Shown here in pieces: positions 12,607 through 13,558 of a stretch of 13,558 bases of DNA. A model generated the notes under the pieces. The model saw only the letters and a program-made list of their open reading frames with translations, made no database searches and was not told the DNA's origin. The position numbers and the translations under genes are program-made. Positions within the stretch are counted from its first letter, which is position 1. Each line of letters opens with the position of its first letter. The DNA comes from Bacteroidales bacterium UBA6428 (GTDB lineage: Bacteria > Bacteroidota > Bacteroidia > Bacteroidales > UBA932): contig DJOW01000007.1 of the NCBI GenBank assembly GCA_002437305.1, positions 1 through 13,558 on the forward strand, given 5' to 3'.

Positions 12607-13558
12607 ATGAAAAGGAATACAGCGGTTTCCGCTCTTCCACTCCTCATCCTGCTTTGCCTCGCATCCGGAAAATTGAATGCGGAAGTTTACGGCACGCCAA
12701 TAAAAGAAACCGCGCCACCGGACACAATCAAACGCGTGGCCGCGACCGACACTGTCAGATCAAGAAAAGGCGGGACATTGAACGAGGCGGTGGTGACAGG
12801 ATTCAGCAGCGAGAAGGAAATACAGATGCGTTCCTCCTTAAGCACTGTAAAAGCGGACAGGAAATACATTGAGGAAAACTTCGGGGGCTCGCTTATGCAG
12901 AGCCTGTCAAGGATTCCCGGCGTCAAAGCCTCGGTGATCGGCTCCGGAGAATCCAAGCCCATCATAAGAGGCCTGGGTGCGAACAGGATACTCGTGGCCG
13001 AGAACGGAATCAAGCACGAGGGGCAGCAATGGGGAGACGACCACGGACTTGAGACCGATCAGTTCGGTGTTGAGAGCGTGGAGGTTGTCAAAGGGCCGGC
13101 GGCACTCGCCTACGGCTCGGACGCTATCGGTGGGGTGATCAACCTCAAGAACGACATCATTCCAGTCAAGCGTTTCGGGGGAAGTGTCAACTTGTTCGCC
13201 CGAAGCAATAACGAGTCAATCGGAGCGACAGGGAAAATCAGTGGCGGCAATGGGAGATTTTGGTATAAAGCTAACGGAACGTTCATAAACTATGCTGATT
13301 ACAAAGTCCCGGCCGACAGCATTCAGTACTATTCCTACTACATCAAGCTGCATGACCATCGCCTCCGAAACACATCGGGCAGGGAGGCGGACGGCAGCCT
13401 GGCTATTGGATACGAGGGCGATGACTGGAGGACATCCCTGCGGATAAGCAACGTGAACACTAAGAGCGGATTCTTCGCTGACGCGCACGGACTTGAGGTG
13501 CGGATGTCAGACATTGACTACGATGCATCAAGACGAGACATAGACTTGCCATACCACT
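12607..13558 (+). CDS. TonB-dependent outer-membrane receptor, 5' part
   Basis: The first 317 codons of a TonB-dependent receptor; the frame is open to the window edge, so the beta-barrel end is missing. Residues 1-25 form a signal peptide (MKRNTAVSALPLLILLCLAS then GKLNA). LNEAVVTGF (58-66) is a plausible TonB box. The plug domain (about 75-185) shows SLMQSLSRIPGV, KPIIRGLGANRILV and VEVVKGPAALAYGSDAIGGV. A GIKHEGQQWGDDHGLE segment (134-149) places His137 and His146 near the plug apex. The barrel begins after about 190. There is no CarboxypepD_reg-like N-terminal domain and no SusD partner visible, so it resembles metal or siderophore receptors rather than SusC glycan importers. With the divergent Fur-family gene, iron or zinc uptake is the best guess. 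Confidence 0.9.
   Translation, partial: MKRNTAVSALPLLILLCLASGKLNAEVYGTPIKETAPPDTIKRVAATDTVRSRKGGTLNEAVVTGFSSEKEIQMRSSLSTVKADRKYIEENFGGSLMQSLSRIPGVKASVIGSGESKPIIRGLGANRILVAENGIKHEGQQWGDDHGLETDQFGVESVEVVKGPAALAYGSDAIGGVINLKNDIIPVKRFGGSVNLFARSNNESIGATGKISGGNGRFWYKANGTFINYADYKVPADSIQYYSYYIKLHDHRLRNTSGREADGSLAIGYEGDDWRTSLRISNVNTKSGFFADAHGLEVRMSDIDYDASRRDIDLPYH

Overview
The window looks like a chromosomal segment of a Bacteroidota bacterium, most likely order Bacteroidales (gut or rumen type). The evidence is Bacteroidota-style promoters (TTTG / TAnnTTTG) before two genes, a xerC-hpf pair as found in Bacteroidales, an LtaS-like phosphoglycerol transferase end, a lipoprotein family GH3 glucosidase, and a TonB-dependent receptor. 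I cannot fix the genus from sequence alone.

Layout. (1) 1-390: the 3' end of a plus-strand LtaS/MdoB-like sulfatase-fold gene. (2) 391-1243: a mostly non-coding, repeat-rich stretch holding one small minus-strand PAS-domain gene (723-1058). Three two-copy arrays of hairpin-like units lie here (about 437-529, 596-673 and 1094-1173); in each, the two copies are about 51 nt apart. (3) 1244-10747: a long co-directional minus-strand run. In transcription order it is a YczE/YyaS-like membrane protein, xerC-type recombinase, hpf, GH3 beta-glucosidase lipoprotein, holA, NatA-like ABC ATPase, NatB-like ABC permease, and two exported proteins that together make up a 5'-nucleotidase (C-terminal domain gene, then metallophosphatase domain gene). 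Several junctions are tight or overlapping (xerC/hpf 11 nt, holA/ABC 4 nt, ABC/ABC 2 nt, hpf/GH3 5 nt), so parts of the run are probably co-transcribed. (4) 10825-11563: a higBA-type toxin-antitoxin operon with a recognisable promoter and an overlapping 30-bp palindrome. (5) 11596-13558: a Fur-family regulator (minus strand) divergent from a small exported His/Cys-rich protein and a TonB-dependent receptor (plus strand, cut by the window edge). A perfect 7-1-7 palindrome, the classic Fur-family operator shape, sits in the divergent intergenic region.

How it works together. Most of the window is housekeeping or cell-surface metabolism: replication clamp loading, ribosome hibernation, chromosome dimer resolution or other site-specific recombination, sugar release and nucleotide salvage. 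The right edge looks like a metal-responsive uptake locus: Fur/Zur-like repressor, small putative metal-binding periplasmic protein, and outer-membrane receptor. I saw no defence system, phage or conjugative element. The least explained signals are the paired ~51-nt hairpin arrays around the PAS gene and the Fur-family operator/small His-Cys protein/receptor unit.
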